Assembly (NCBI GenBank): GCA_037892935.1 | Contig: JAYXKI010000007.1 | Location: forward strand, 496,001 to 560,000 | DNA from: Phlebopus portentosus | Taxonomy: Eukaryota > Basidiomycota > Agaricomycetes > Boletales > Boletinellaceae | DNA length: 64,000 nt | Direction: 5' to 3' | Part shown: piece by piece, positions 36,701-47,250 of the stretch | Layout: every line of letters starts with the position of its first letter | How positions within the stretch are numbered: position 1 is the first letter of the stretch | Program-made: the position numbers and the translations under genes | The notes under the pieces: generated by a model | The model's input: the letters and a program-made list of their open reading frames with translations, nothing else | Database searches by the model: none | Told to the model about the DNA's origin: nothing

Positions 36701-38475
36701 AGTGAAAGCTTTAATGATTTACGTGCGATTTGCAGTTGGGACCGAACGTGCTTGATCTTCAAAGTCAAGGTAAATCTTACATCCAGGCATCAGCGATCTT
36801 TGTTAAGGAGTTATTTTTTATATCGCTCTAGGACTTCACGCAACCGCATCGTATTTTGGCGCATCCGCAAGGCTTCGTAGGACAAGTCGCATGGTATGTA
36901 CTACAAATGATGTCTCTTTCGAAGCCATTGCAATTTAGACACCTAGGTCACCAAATGGAGACTTACTCCTGACGAAAATGATTCGCGGAGTGAAGCTCTG
37001 GACGACAGATGTGAGTCTGCGTTTGGATGACCATTATTAGTACAAATGGATTCAATATACTAACGTTATTGTAGTCAGGGGTGTGCCGCAAGACGATCAC
37101 GCGTAATCGGTCAATACAGTCGATAGCGTGGTTCCCTCAGGGTGAAGGTAAACAGCTTATTATCATATTGTGGCGTTAAACTAATTACTGAACGACATGA
37201 TGCGATAGCTTTCCTGTCGGTGGAGGAGAGTGAAGTCATGAAACTGGTAAGAGTTTAACATGTACTCGTTCGTGTGCCCGCTAATTGCTTTACTGTGTGC
37301 TCTGTAGGATTTGAATGGCAAGGTAGGTCTCGTGTTGGTTTATGGATCACTCGATGGACAGACTGCGTTTTCTAGATATTGGACACATATTCGTTCGAAC
37401 GCATGTTGCTGCATGACGTTGCGATCACGAACGATCAGCAACGGATGCTTTGCATTGCGACCTTGACGTCGTCTCCTGATGGGTTGAAGCCCAGTATGTC
37501 TAGAGAAGAGAAGCAGATCATCGGTACATTCTTTCAGTTGTCATATACAGCTTGCAAATTCCTAAACTTATCTGCCTCCAGTCTACAATCTTGATCGAAA
37601 GGAGATAGAAAAGTGAGTATTCTTCTAATCAATCATATAGCACAGCAATACCAATTCGGCGATCTACATTACAAGCCAGGTCCCCATTCTGCACGAAGTG
37701 CGCGATATCACGCTGGCGAGAAACGGATCCGTTGCTCTCGTCAGCTACGAGAATAAGGCTCCTCCGCAGCTATGGAAACTGGAGACAGTAAGAGATCGCA
37801 CGAACGAGACGACAAACAGCATCGTACGTTTGTCACTCGTGCATACATACATGCCTAAGTCTCCTGTCGACTTTGCTGGTCCGAGTTATTTCGGTGGAAA
37901 CGATGACCAGCTTGTCCTTTGTGCTGGTAAAGGCAAGTCGCTTTCGTAATCATTGTTTCTCTGAAGTAACCGTTTGTGACAACTTGCTTCATGATACAGC
38001 TGGTGACATCCACATCTGGGACCGTCGCACAAGCTACATGCTTCACTCATTCCAGGCACAAGATATTGACAACGATCTAACGTGCATCGCATGGAACCAC
38101 GCCGTCTCGTCTCCATTCATGTTCGCTACTGGGAGCCACGATGGCACCGTGCGACTATGGACTTCCACTCCACAATTCCAACTTCCCCAACGAAGCTCTT
38201 ACATCGACTTGCGCTGCTCCGAGAACAGCACTCCCAGAACAGTTACGCCTGAGCCGCCTTCAATGATGCTCCATCCGACGTTCGCTCTTGAGATTACGGA
38301 GCGACTGGAGAGCTCGACTTTTTCTTCCGCTGATACTCAACAGCAACGAGCGAGTCGGTCAAGGGATGGTGAAGGATTATCGGTCGATTCTCTCGCTTCG
38401 TCCAGACGAAACAGCTCGGATAGTAGAGGACCGCTGGAAGCGGGGACGTCTACGCATACGCATACGAAGAAATGA
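33763..38475 (+). CDS. WD40-repeat protein with N-myristoylation-like start and membrane segments
   Basis: Exon 1 (33763-33787) encodes MGGGSSNR and splices over 33788-33858 in phase to PGSSGNGTSPSSGSYP. The M-G-x-x-x-S start fits an N-myristoylation signal. A helical domain follows (RINNLDRELRNFANATRQLG, FPEQLEEFARDIKTFLKSL, QMFLEIGIPTIRFAQQ), then three hydrophobic segments: FWFISLVFSIASAVNSLLGV, LIFLVFSVAAFSVGLCLFAY and a third (ALTTVFTCFSSFGLIAVSAW). A basic juxtamembrane patch (KRQKMRRRRTIRW) and a long Ser/Ala/Pro linker lead to a WD40 propeller: LVRHLQFSPNGEFLATCSWD, WSPNGDLLLT, RSIQSIAWFPQG, GDIHIWDRRTSYML and FMFATGSHDGTVRLW. The propeller resembles WDR26/GID7, but LisH/CTLH domains are missing. 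More than a dozen small introns are present. Role unknown; a membrane-held scaffold is inferred. Confidence 0.82.
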
Positions 38476-38739
38476 TTTTCCGAGATATTTTGCTTTTCAC
38501 GACTTACTTGTTCTCCATCATGTTACGTGATGATGATTATGGTTACTCGGCTGAAATGTAACATATGGCAGAGCTGTACATTATCATTGCTTTGGAGTTA
38601 GCACAGATGAATTCTTCCCTGATCATTTATCGCAGTTTCCACTATACACACTGATCTAGAGTCCATGTATGTAGGATTATACGTGAACACGGATTCGCTT
38701 CCTTATTCTTGTTTGGGAAGACATTTGACGACATTTAAT
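38476..38739. other. Convergent spacer
   Basis: Short region between the WD40 gene end (plus) and the end of the first P450 copy (minus). No feature is recognised. Confidence 0.4.
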
Positions 38740-40634
38740 TCACGCGTGGCGGCGTTTCATGCCAATATGACAGGCTTTCGGCTTGAGAATGAATCCTTCG
38801 GTGGTAGCAAGCTTAGAACAGACAGAGACCAGGGTCAAGTACCAAAGTCTTTTGAAGTCTCAGTGACGACTTCGACTTGAAAGAGAACGACATGCTTACC
38901 GGGACATTAGGTTGCTCGAGTACAATGTCATAACGCCGGGAGACGGACGAAATGATAACAAGCAGCTCCGTCGTGCCAAGTTCCGACCGATGCACGCCCT
39001 ACAGTTCTTACGTGAGTATAATTACGTCGGTGGATGCATCGCATATAGGTACCCCGGTCCAGAGGAGAACGGATAGAAAGATTTCTGAAGCTTGACTGGA
39101 TCGCGCTCGAACCATCTCTCCGGACGGAAGATATCAGCATCTGCTCCCCACACCTCCGGGGCCCGATGAACCGTATACATTGGGATGCTCAGGACCGTAC
39201 CCTCTGGGAACGACTTTCCGCACACCGTGACTCCGCCATTGGGAACGACCCGGAGCAATCCGACTCCGACTGTTGAGTGGAGTCGCATGCCTTCATTAAT
39301 GACAGCTTCAAGGTATCGCAGATTCTTAACCTGATCGTAAGTCGGCACTGGATCTTCGCAACTGTCCACTCCGAGAGCTTCGTCGAGTTCTTTCTGCAAT
39401 TTTGCCTGCACCTGAGGATTGGCTGCGATGTTATCGCACAGGAAGAGCTGCGAATTCGAACGTCAGGCCTTTCATCCTTCATAGAAAAATGAATAGAGAC
39501 TTGCTTTGATATAGTATCGGAGCCAGCTATGAGCTGAGCGAATGCTTCTTCGGTGAGTTCTTCCCTGCTCATAGGTCTGCCTTCTTCGTCTTTGCCTTGC
39601 TGTAGCTTGCTCAAAATGTCGGGCCGATCCGTAGGAAATGTGAGATGCTTCGCTACAGCAGCAACAACAATTCCAGCAAGGTCTTTTCCAGCCTGCTTAC
39701 CACTGGAGTACCATGGCAATCGAAGAACTAATGGTCTAATCCAAGGCGGTAATACACCTAAGGAAGGAGGACTCTCGGCCTGATCAGTTAACATCTTCAC
39801 GGCTGGAATTTCCTTAATGGCGAAGACCAGCTGAGAGTTACCAGCGATATCGATATTTCCCCTACCATAGTTGGCCACAGCGTCATTGAGGTCCATTGCT
39901 GTAAGAGTCACGTCTCTAGCATTGCGAACCATATCAAGCGGCGAGCCATATGCAAGATTTCCTTCACGATTATGAGTTCCAAATTGACGCTCGGAGATCA
40001 AAATTCGTACCTATGACATCGAAGGCCCAATAGTTGTACCGTGGCATACAGTTAAACCATACGCGCCCAAGACGTCCCTGCCAACCACCTTCCCCTTCAG
40101 TGCCTGAACGGCCGTTCTTACCTCCTTCGCAGAGTGTATCTCACTGCTCTAGGAACTCAGCGACATGTTGATGGATGTAAGGCTCTTGGGTAGATAATAT
40201 GTTGTGTCGGACTTCGAAGAAGGCATCGTAGAAATTGGACTTCGTCGTTCCATTCCCATGCGCGTATATGACCCGAATAGCATCCGGATTACATAGAGAC
40301 GTGATTTGGAGCAAGCCGTACGAAAGGATCTGTAGTAAGCGCGTCAATTCACAGTGCGAATCTTCACAGAGTCATCAAGGAAACGTTAAGAGCTGCACGT
40401 ATACTCGCCATACTTCTTATGCAAGTCATGGACGATTTCCGACCTATGCCCATGAGCTGCGATCCATCCAAGCCAGGCATCCGAGAATCTTGCTAATAGC
40501 GGTCCAATGATTGCATTCGTGCGAATGCTATGCGGGTCGATCAGATAAGTAACAATATGCACTATCAGAGCAGTAGCGGGAAGAGCAATCAAGAGATAGA
40601 GAAAATCATTGTCAGTAAGTGACTGCATGGACAT
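38740..40634 (-). pseudogene. CYP53-like cytochrome P450, copy A (degenerate)
   Basis: First of four tandem P450 copies of the benzoate 4-monooxygenase (CYP53) type. The N-terminus is good (start 40634; FLYLLIALPATALIVHIVTY anchor, then LLARFSDAWLGWIAAHGHRS). Compared with copy B there are at least four lesions. About 24 codons covering the C-helix (the EHARKRK heme-contact segment) are missing in frame, between NILST and EPYIHQHV. The Trp codon after EFLEQ is TGA, a stop. Seven bases are lost after the SSCAI segment near 39430. The heme-loop exon loses one base after ACIGRNLA (near 38965). The ExxR region (EAVINEGMRLHS) and the PERW motif survive. It ends near 38740 (ILKPKACHIGMKRR). The number and kind of changes make sequencing error unlikely; this copy is dead. 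Confidence 0.88.
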
Positions 40635-41399
40635 CGGAGGTTGAGTTCAGCAAATTTTGTCTAGTACAATGGTGACAAGTGAGGAAATAAAGGTCTCTTT
40701 TATACGTTTTCGATTAATAGAACAGTCTTTGAAGACCAGCCAAAACGATTCGGTGTATTCTTTTCGCACATTCGGATTCTCGAATAGATGCGAACCCTCG
40801 ATTTGTAGGTGCATATAACCAATGGCCGATGGAGACGTACGAATGTATAATCCTCTTATGCTGGTAAAGGCAAAGAATCAGTTATTCAAGCTTTAGATGA
40901 AGCAGTTTTCTCATACTTAGTAAGTATACACTTCCGTGATCGGATTTGCTATGTCGATGTCCGAGAGGGCGGCATTTCCGGTAAGACACTTAGGAGAACA
41001 CTCCGTGGACGGAGAAGACGATCCTTTTTTGGAACAATATCATATCGTTTTCAGACTGCGACTGATAGGCGTTCACGTGGTCTTTTCCCTAAAGGGTTTG
41101 ATCTTATTTTAACTACGATTCCCACGTCTTTGTGTTCGAAAAGTGAAATCAGAAAATCGGCGGAATTGTACTCTCGTTTTATGCGAAAAGTCTGACACTA
41201 GTGATATGAATAACAGCGACTCCATCACTTTTTTATACTATCCTTATTTCCCATGAGTCATTCAAACTGCGTTATACGGAACAGCTCTGAATTCGATTAG
41301 TACAGCACAACTATTGAAGTTTTCAAGGAGATTTGCTAGCTAGCGTTACTTCACGAAGCCGGAAAATATTCAAATTTGCTTCTCCGCTCAAATTCAAAT
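40635..41399. other. Spacer of P450 array (A promoter, B 3' side)
   Basis: Holds the promoter of copy A (TATA-like element about 65 bp from its start codon) and the region beyond the end of copy B. The block near 41032 (TTTTCAGACTGCGACTGAT) has a diverged partner near 43872, part of the tandem duplication. No gene. Confidence 0.5.
40697..40703 (-). promoter_or_regulatory. TATA-like element, P450 copy A
   Basis: On the minus strand reads TATAAAA, about 65 bp upstream of the copy A start codon; it matches the placement in copies B to D. Confidence 0.5.
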
Positions 41400-43371
41400 T
41401 CAGCCGTACGATGCGATTCCATCATTGCGGAACTTCAGACCAACCCGACAGGAGATCGGCTTACGAACAAATCCTTCATGAATGTTGAGCTAAATTAAGT
41501 CATGCATGAATTGAATCATCAGACTGAAAGGGAACGATATGCTTACCGGAATACCAGGTTGCTCGAGAACAATGTTATAACGATGCGAAATGGACGAAAT
41601 GACGAGGAGCAGTTCCGTCATAGCCAAGTTTCGACCAACACAAGCCCTTTGGTATTGTGTAAGCATCAGCAAGCCACTCCATAGATAATAGAAATAAGAA
41701 CCTCGGCCCAAAGGAGAATGGATGAAATGACTTCTGAAGTTTCACGGGGTCGAGTTCGAACCACCTCTCCGGACGAAAGACATCTGCGTCCGCGCCCCAC
41801 ACTTCCGGGTCCCGATGAACCGTATACATCGGGACACTAAGGACCGTACCCTCTAGGAATGTCTTTCCGCATACCGTAAGTCCACCTTCGGGGGCAACGC
41901 GGGGCAATCCTATTCCAACCGTGGAGTGAAGACGCATGCCTTCGTTGATGACCGCTTCAAGGTACGGTAGATTCTTGATCTGCGCGTATGTCGGTACTAG
42001 ATCTTCAGAACTGTCTACTCCGAGAGCCCCATCGAGTTCTTTCTGCAATTTTACCTGCACCCGGGGATTAGCTGCGATGTAATACGTTATCGCACAGGAA
42101 GAGCTGTGGATTCAAATATCAGCTTATCACCCTTCAAGGAAGAATGAATAGACACTTGCTTTGCTATAGTATCGGAGCCAGCAACGAGCTGAGCAAATGC
42201 TTCCGCAGTAAGTTCTTCATTACTCATGCATTTGCCTTCCTCGTCTTTACTTTGTTGAAGTTTACTCAAAATGTCTGTCCGGTCTGTAGGAAATATGAGG
42301 CGCTTCGCAATAGCCGCGATGGCCATTCCAAAAAGATCCTTCCCCGCCTCCTTTCCTGTTAAGTACCATGGCGAACGCAGTGCAAATGGTCTAATCCAAG
42401 GCGGCAATACGCCCAATGAAGGAGGGTAATCGGTTCGATCATTCAATATTTGCACAGCTGGAATTTCCCTGACAGCGCAGACCGGCTTAGATTCGTCGAC
42501 AATTAATTCATTCTTTACCACGCCATAGTCGGCCATGGCAGCTTCCGGATCGACAGCTGTAAGAGCTACGTCTCTGGCGTTGCGAACCATGCCAAAAGGT
42601 GAGCCAAAGGCCAGATCACCTACAAAATCATAAGCTCCTGATAGAACATCCAGGAAAATAGCCGTACCTATAACGTCAAAAGCCCAGTAGTTGAACCATG
42701 GCATGCAATTGAACCAGACACGTCCAAGGCGTGCCTGCCAACCACCTTCTCCTTCAGTACCGGAAAGGCCCTTTCGACCTCCTTCGCAGAGCTTATCCCA
42801 CTGCTCCAGGAGCTCAGCGACATGTTGACGGATGTAAGGCTCAAATCCCAGGATACATTGTTGAGAGAATACATGAGAAATGACCTTGCGCTTCCTGGCA
42901 TGCTCTACTCGAGATCTCGTGGAGAATATGTTAGCGCGAACTTGAACGAAGGCATCGTAGTAGTCGGACTTTGTTGATCCGTTCCCGTGTGCATAGACGA
43001 CCTTGATCGCATCCGGATCACTTATGGAGACCTGGTTCGGAGCAAGCCGCACGAAAGAACCTGAAATGAAGGCGAGAATTTGTTGGTATAATAATGAGAA
43101 AGCTCCCTTTTCTCATTCGGGGTTTCAGAGCTGCACGTATACTCACCGTACTTCTTGTGCAAGCCATGAACGACTTCGGATCTACGTGCACGAGTTGCGA
43201 CCCAACCAAGCCAGGCATCTGAAAACCTTGCCAGTATTGGCCCGGTGACTCCATTTGCCCGGATGTGATGCGAGTCGGTCAGATAAGGAACGAGATGCAT
43301 TACCAGAAAGATAACAGGAAGAGAAGCGTAGACCCAGAAAAATTGCCGTTCAACAGCGTTTCTGTGAACAT
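41400..43371 (-). CDS. CYP53-like cytochrome P450, copy B (one frameshift near start)
   Basis: Microsomal heme monooxygenase related to fungal benzoate para-hydroxylase (CYP53), which feeds aromatic acids toward protocatechuate and the beta-ketoadipate route. Apart from the start it is full length: GPILARFSDAWLGW, HGNGSTKSDYYDAF, EHARKRKVISHVFS (C-helix), WFNCMPWFNYWAFDVIG, LVAGSDTIA (I-helix), EAVINEGMRLHS (ExxR), RPERW, FGPR/ACVGRNLA (heme loop with Cys, rejoined over an intron) and EGFVRKP at the end. By homology with copies C and D the start ATG is 43371 (MFTETLLNGN). The frame then shifts by one at a run of five T on the coding strand (43338-43342), where six would restore it. The upstream open frame to 43564 lies in promoter-like DNA. 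The second-last large intron uses a GC donor. Probably functional if the run is miscalled. Confidence 0.82.
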
Positions 43372-44230
43372 AGTTGAGTATGCCTCCAATCAAGGCGGCT
43401 GAAAGAATCCTAAGGCATTGAGGACAGTCTTTATATGCTAGGGCCAGCGCATCGCAATATAAACCAAGCGCTCGGAAGTCCACACATCTTCCCACATGAA
43501 TCACCGTTTTGCAGCAATACAGCGGACATTTTGTAGGTATAGAGATAACGACCGATGGAGTCATAGGAATATATAACCTTCCTGTCCTATTGATAGATCC
43601 ACCCAGTCACGAGTTCCAGAATGGATCAATTCTGTGAACAAGTCTCAGGCCATGGGCCACTCGAAAGTGAGCGCACTGTCGCATAAAGAGCGAGATTCCT
43701 CGTGCCGGACTCCGCCAATACATTCAGCATAGTTATCGGAGTTATCAAGCCGCAGGTTGTGTGAGTAGATACCGTATATTTACGTAGCTGGAGGTAAGGT
43801 GGATGGGATTACCCCTGAATGAACTTGTCCGCGGGGGTGTACAATGTTCTCCCAACTAGGCATTCGTTTTTCAGACTCAGTCTGATCGGTGCTCACCTGC
43901 GACTAAACAAGTAAGGCGATCCTTTTGAAGTCAGCCATGAAGTCGCTCCTTCGCTTCTTTCAATTTGAACAACGGAGACCATATAGCTTCAGTACGAATG
44001 ATGTTTCTCATTCTCTTTGTGATGAATGGGTTCTCAGAAAAATTTGCATTTCTCCTTTCAGGTTTCAGTTTGTATGCGACTGTGATTGAAGTTTCCCTAA
44101 AATGCTCGCAATCAAATGCATGTGCTTGATTAGCAGAGCTCTATAAATGGTACATGCTTCTGTGGATAAGTCGTACAGATAAATAAATTCGCCTCCTTTC
44201 TCAGCTGCAGATCCAACTACATATCGTCAT
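43372..44230. other. Spacer of P450 array (B promoter, C 3' side)
   Basis: Contains the copy B promoter and a block near 43700-43770 (GACTCCGCCAATACATTCAG) that matches 47300-47340 upstream of copy C. This is further trace of the tandem duplication. No gene. Confidence 0.55.
43430..43436 (-). promoter_or_regulatory. TATA-like element, P450 copy B
   Basis: Minus strand ATATAAA about 60 bp upstream of the homologous start codon at 43371. It is followed on the promoter side by a block (CCGAAGTCCACACA-like) shared with copies C and D. Confidence 0.55.
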
Positions 44231-46196
44231 TTATGCAGCACGTAGTTTCATGCCAATCCGACAGGCATTCGGCTTACGGATGAATCCTTCGTGAGTATCG
44301 AGCTTTATATAGTCAAGCATATTGAATATCGATCAGATTCTGAGGCATCAATCCGAAAGGAAATGAACAACTTACTGGGACATCGGGTTGCTCGAGAACA
44401 ATGTCATACCGACGAAAAACGGTTGAGATGATGATGAGTAATTCCGTCATAGCCAAGTTTCGACCGACGCAAGCCCTTTGGAATATGTGTAAGCATCAGT
44501 AAGTCACTCCATAGATAATAGAAATAAGAACCTCGGCCCAAAGGAGAATGGATGAAATGACTTCTGAAGTTTCACAGGATCACGTTCGATCCACCTCTCC
44601 GGACGGAAGACATCAGCGCCTGCTCCCCATACCCCCGGGTCCCGATGAACCGTATACATTGGGACACTAAGGATCGTACCCTCTGGGAATGTCTTTCCGC
44701 ATACCGTAAGTCCGCCTTCAGGAACGACACGAGGCAGCCCAATCCCAGCCGTTGAGTGAACACGCATGGCTTCATTGATAACCGCCTCAAGGTATGGTAG
44801 ACTCTTGACCTGAGCGTAAGTAGTCACTGGATCCTCAGAATCGTCTACACCAAGGGACTCGTCAAGTTCTTTTTGCAGTTTCGCCTGAACCCGAGGATTG
44901 GCAGCTAAGTAATACGTGATTGCACACGAGGAACTGCGAATTCGGTATTCAGCTTGGACTGGTGCTTCTTGGGAGAAGTGGAATCGACTTACTTTGAGGT
45001 TGTGTCCGAACCGGCGGTGAGCTGAGTGAGTATTTCTGCGGTTAGTTCTTCGACGCCCATAGGCCGACCTTGTTCGTCTTTGCCCTGTTGAAGCTTGCTC
45101 AAAAGATCTGGCCGATCCGTAGGAAATGCAAGGCGCTTCGCAACGGCAGCGACGGCTATTCCAGCAAGATCTTCTACCGCCTTACTTCCTTTTGCGTACC
45201 ACGGCAATAGCTTGGCTAATGGTCTGATCCAAGGCGGCAGCACCCCCATAGAGGCAGAATACTCACTACGGCTGTTCAAGATTTCCACAGCCGGCAGTTC
45301 TTTGACCTCACAGACCGGTTTAGACTCGTCTACGGAATCAATTTTGCCATATTCGGCCATAACAGCTTCCTGGTCCACTGCTACAGGAGCTGCATCTTTG
45401 GCGTTGCGAATCATACCAAAAGGGGAGCCGAAGGCAAGGTCACCTGAAGATTCGTGAGTTATGAACTCCAAAAAAACCACAGGCTACTATAAACATACCA
45501 ATGACATCAAAAGCCCAAAAGTTCAACCAGGGCATGCAGTTAAACCACACTCGCCCGTGACGACCTTTCCATCCACCCGCTCCATCATTGCCCGAAATAC
45601 CTTTTTTGCCTCCTTCACATAGCCTGTCCCACTGCTCAAGGAGTTCAGCTACGTGCGAATGGATATACGGTTCGAAGTCCAAGATGGTCTTCTGGGAGAA
45701 GACGTGAGAAACGACTTTGCGCTTTCTTGTGTGCTCCGCACGAGACCGGGTGGTGAATATGCTGCGGCGGATGGAAATAAAGGCGTCGTAAAAATTCGAC
45801 TTTGTCATCCCGTTTCCATGCGCATAAACAATCTGGATGGCATCCGGGTCGCTTATGGAGACGTGGTTGGGGGCGAGACGAACGAAAGAACCTGTGATGT
45901 GTACAAGGAATTGCGGTATAAGAACCGTCGAATTTCCGCAGCTCGATCTGATTGACTAGTAGCTACTCACCGTATTTCTTGTGCAAATCGTACACGAATT
46001 GCGACCTGTGTCCGTGAGCTACGACCCATCCAAGCCAGGCATCTGAGAACCTAGCTAGGAGAGGTCCGGTAATTCCATTTGCCCGGATATAGTGCGAGTC
46101 AATTAGGTAGGGAACCAGATGACCTATCAAAGCAACAGCAGGGAGAGCAGCACAGACCCAGAGAATATTACTGTTCGCAAGAGTATCTGTGAGCAT
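44231..46196 (-). CDS. CYP53-like cytochrome P450, copy C (intact)
   Basis: The only copy in the array with no visible lesion. Start 46196 (MLTDTLANSNILWVCAAL), giving an ER anchor ILWVCAALPAVALIGHLVPY. The in-frame extension to 46223 begins with TTG and is rejected. Exons carry LLARFSDAWLGWVVAHGHRS, SISDPDAIQIVYAHGNGM, EHTRKRKVVSHVFS (C-helix), WFNCMPWLNFWAFDVIG, DLAFGSPFGMIRNAKD, LTAGSDTTSN/SSCAITYYL (I-helix, canonical AGxDTT), EAVINEAMRVHS (ExxR), FRPERW, FSFGPRACVGRNLA (FxxGxRxCxG rejoined over an intron) and the tail EGFIRKPNACRIGMKLRAA. The order and the KSNFYDAF, RKRKVVSH and GSDTTSN blocks match fungal CYP53 benzoate 4-monooxygenases. The precise substrate is inferred from the family. 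It needs a P450 reductase encoded elsewhere. Confidence 0.92.
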
Positions 46197-47050
46197 TGGT
46201 AATTGCGTTTGAAGAGACTTCAACGACTGTTCAGAGAAGGTTGAGAGAAGTGCGAGGTATCATGAAGTGAGGACGATGCCCCTTATATACTGACCACAGT
46301 TCCCATAACCAAGTACCCCGAAGTCCACACATTTTCGCCAGGCTAAGGTTTCGCAAGGGCAGAAGCAAGAGAAAGGATACTTGAGAGTGTGAATAGCTAA
46401 AGGCCGACGGCATCGTACACATGGGCGATCATCTCGCCCGATTATGGTCACGGAGAGTCACAAGCCCAACCTTCTCCCGCGACGGAGTAAACAGAGTGAC
46501 GAAAGTCCCTTTCAGACCGTGTGCCAACCAAGGATAAAAAAGTACCAGGCTTCATCGTGTAAAACGGACTCAAGCCAGTCTTCTCGCACCGAATTCCATT
46601 GCAAGTCGTTAGTTCAATCACCGTCGGTCATCGGGAATGTCCCACTTCTGCTGCAATTCGTCCAAAAGAGTGCTCTTCCGTCTTTCCTCTCTGGTTCGTC
46701 TCCGACTCGGACAATGCTGCTCCTAGCATTGCAGCGTAAGGTGAAGCCGTGGGTGACTAAAGTATTCTCGGAATGATCGGTGTTCATCTAGAAGCTCGCT
46801 CATTGGCCCCTCGGAACTAGGGTCGGTAAACGGCGTGCCGAAGGCCACATGAAACTAGCTCGAATGAAGCCTACTCCTCAGATCGTGTATCCATGAGAGG
46901 CGAATGGTATAATGAATGGCGTTCGCCCGCTCAAGGTCAACCTGCCTTATCTTGCCGAACCTAAGCAATTTGATAATTCACTTTAAGAAGACGTATACCT
47001 TACGAGAGATGCCTCTCTGTGCTCAGGCGTGATAAGACTCCAAGCTCGTG
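46197..47050. promoter_or_regulatory. Upstream region of P450 copy C, duplicated at copy D
   Basis: About 850 bases homologous along their length to 50230-51130 upstream of copy D, with a conserved TATA box and blocks such as AAGTCCAC..ATTTTCGCCAGGCTA and GACCGTGTGCCA. It is promoter plus the spacer that once separated the P450 from the GH1 tail. Confidence 0.65.
46283..46289 (-). promoter_or_regulatory. TATA box, P450 copy C
   Basis: Minus strand TATATAA about 90 bp upstream of the copy C start codon; same relative place as in copies B and D. Confidence 0.6.
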
Positions 47051-47250
47051 TCACTTGTGGAACTCCGCTTAAGAATCAGGAGAAACGTATCGGAACATAG
47101 TTCTTTTCCAACAAAATCATGCGCAAAGTAACTCACAGAGAGCAATTGCCGAACGCTTTTAACGCCGCTCAAGTGTCGTATGATCAACATACCGGATCCT
47201 AAAGGGCGTGGTGAAGCCAGCTTCCAGCTCAGCTTCGTCCATCGTGGGCC
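47051..47250 (-). pseudogene. Fragment of GH1 beta-glucosidase 3' end
   Basis: Reads MDEAELEAGFTTPF, RIRYVDHTTLERR, a stop codon (TAA where the intact gene has TAC), then KRSAIALC. An intron and a last short exon ending EFHK-stop at 47051 follow. The intact gene at 51135-53374 has the parallel text VDNAEWLSGFSTRFGIQYV, NYTTLERRY and KRSAIAL followed by EFFASHK. Homology stops near 47250, so only the tail was copied. It cannot encode an enzyme. Confidence 0.85.

Noticed and set aside
43372..43564. Upstream ATG at 43564 as start of P450 copy B
   Set aside because: The sequence between 43372 and 43564 aligns with the promoters of copies C and D, including the TATA element, so it is not coding.
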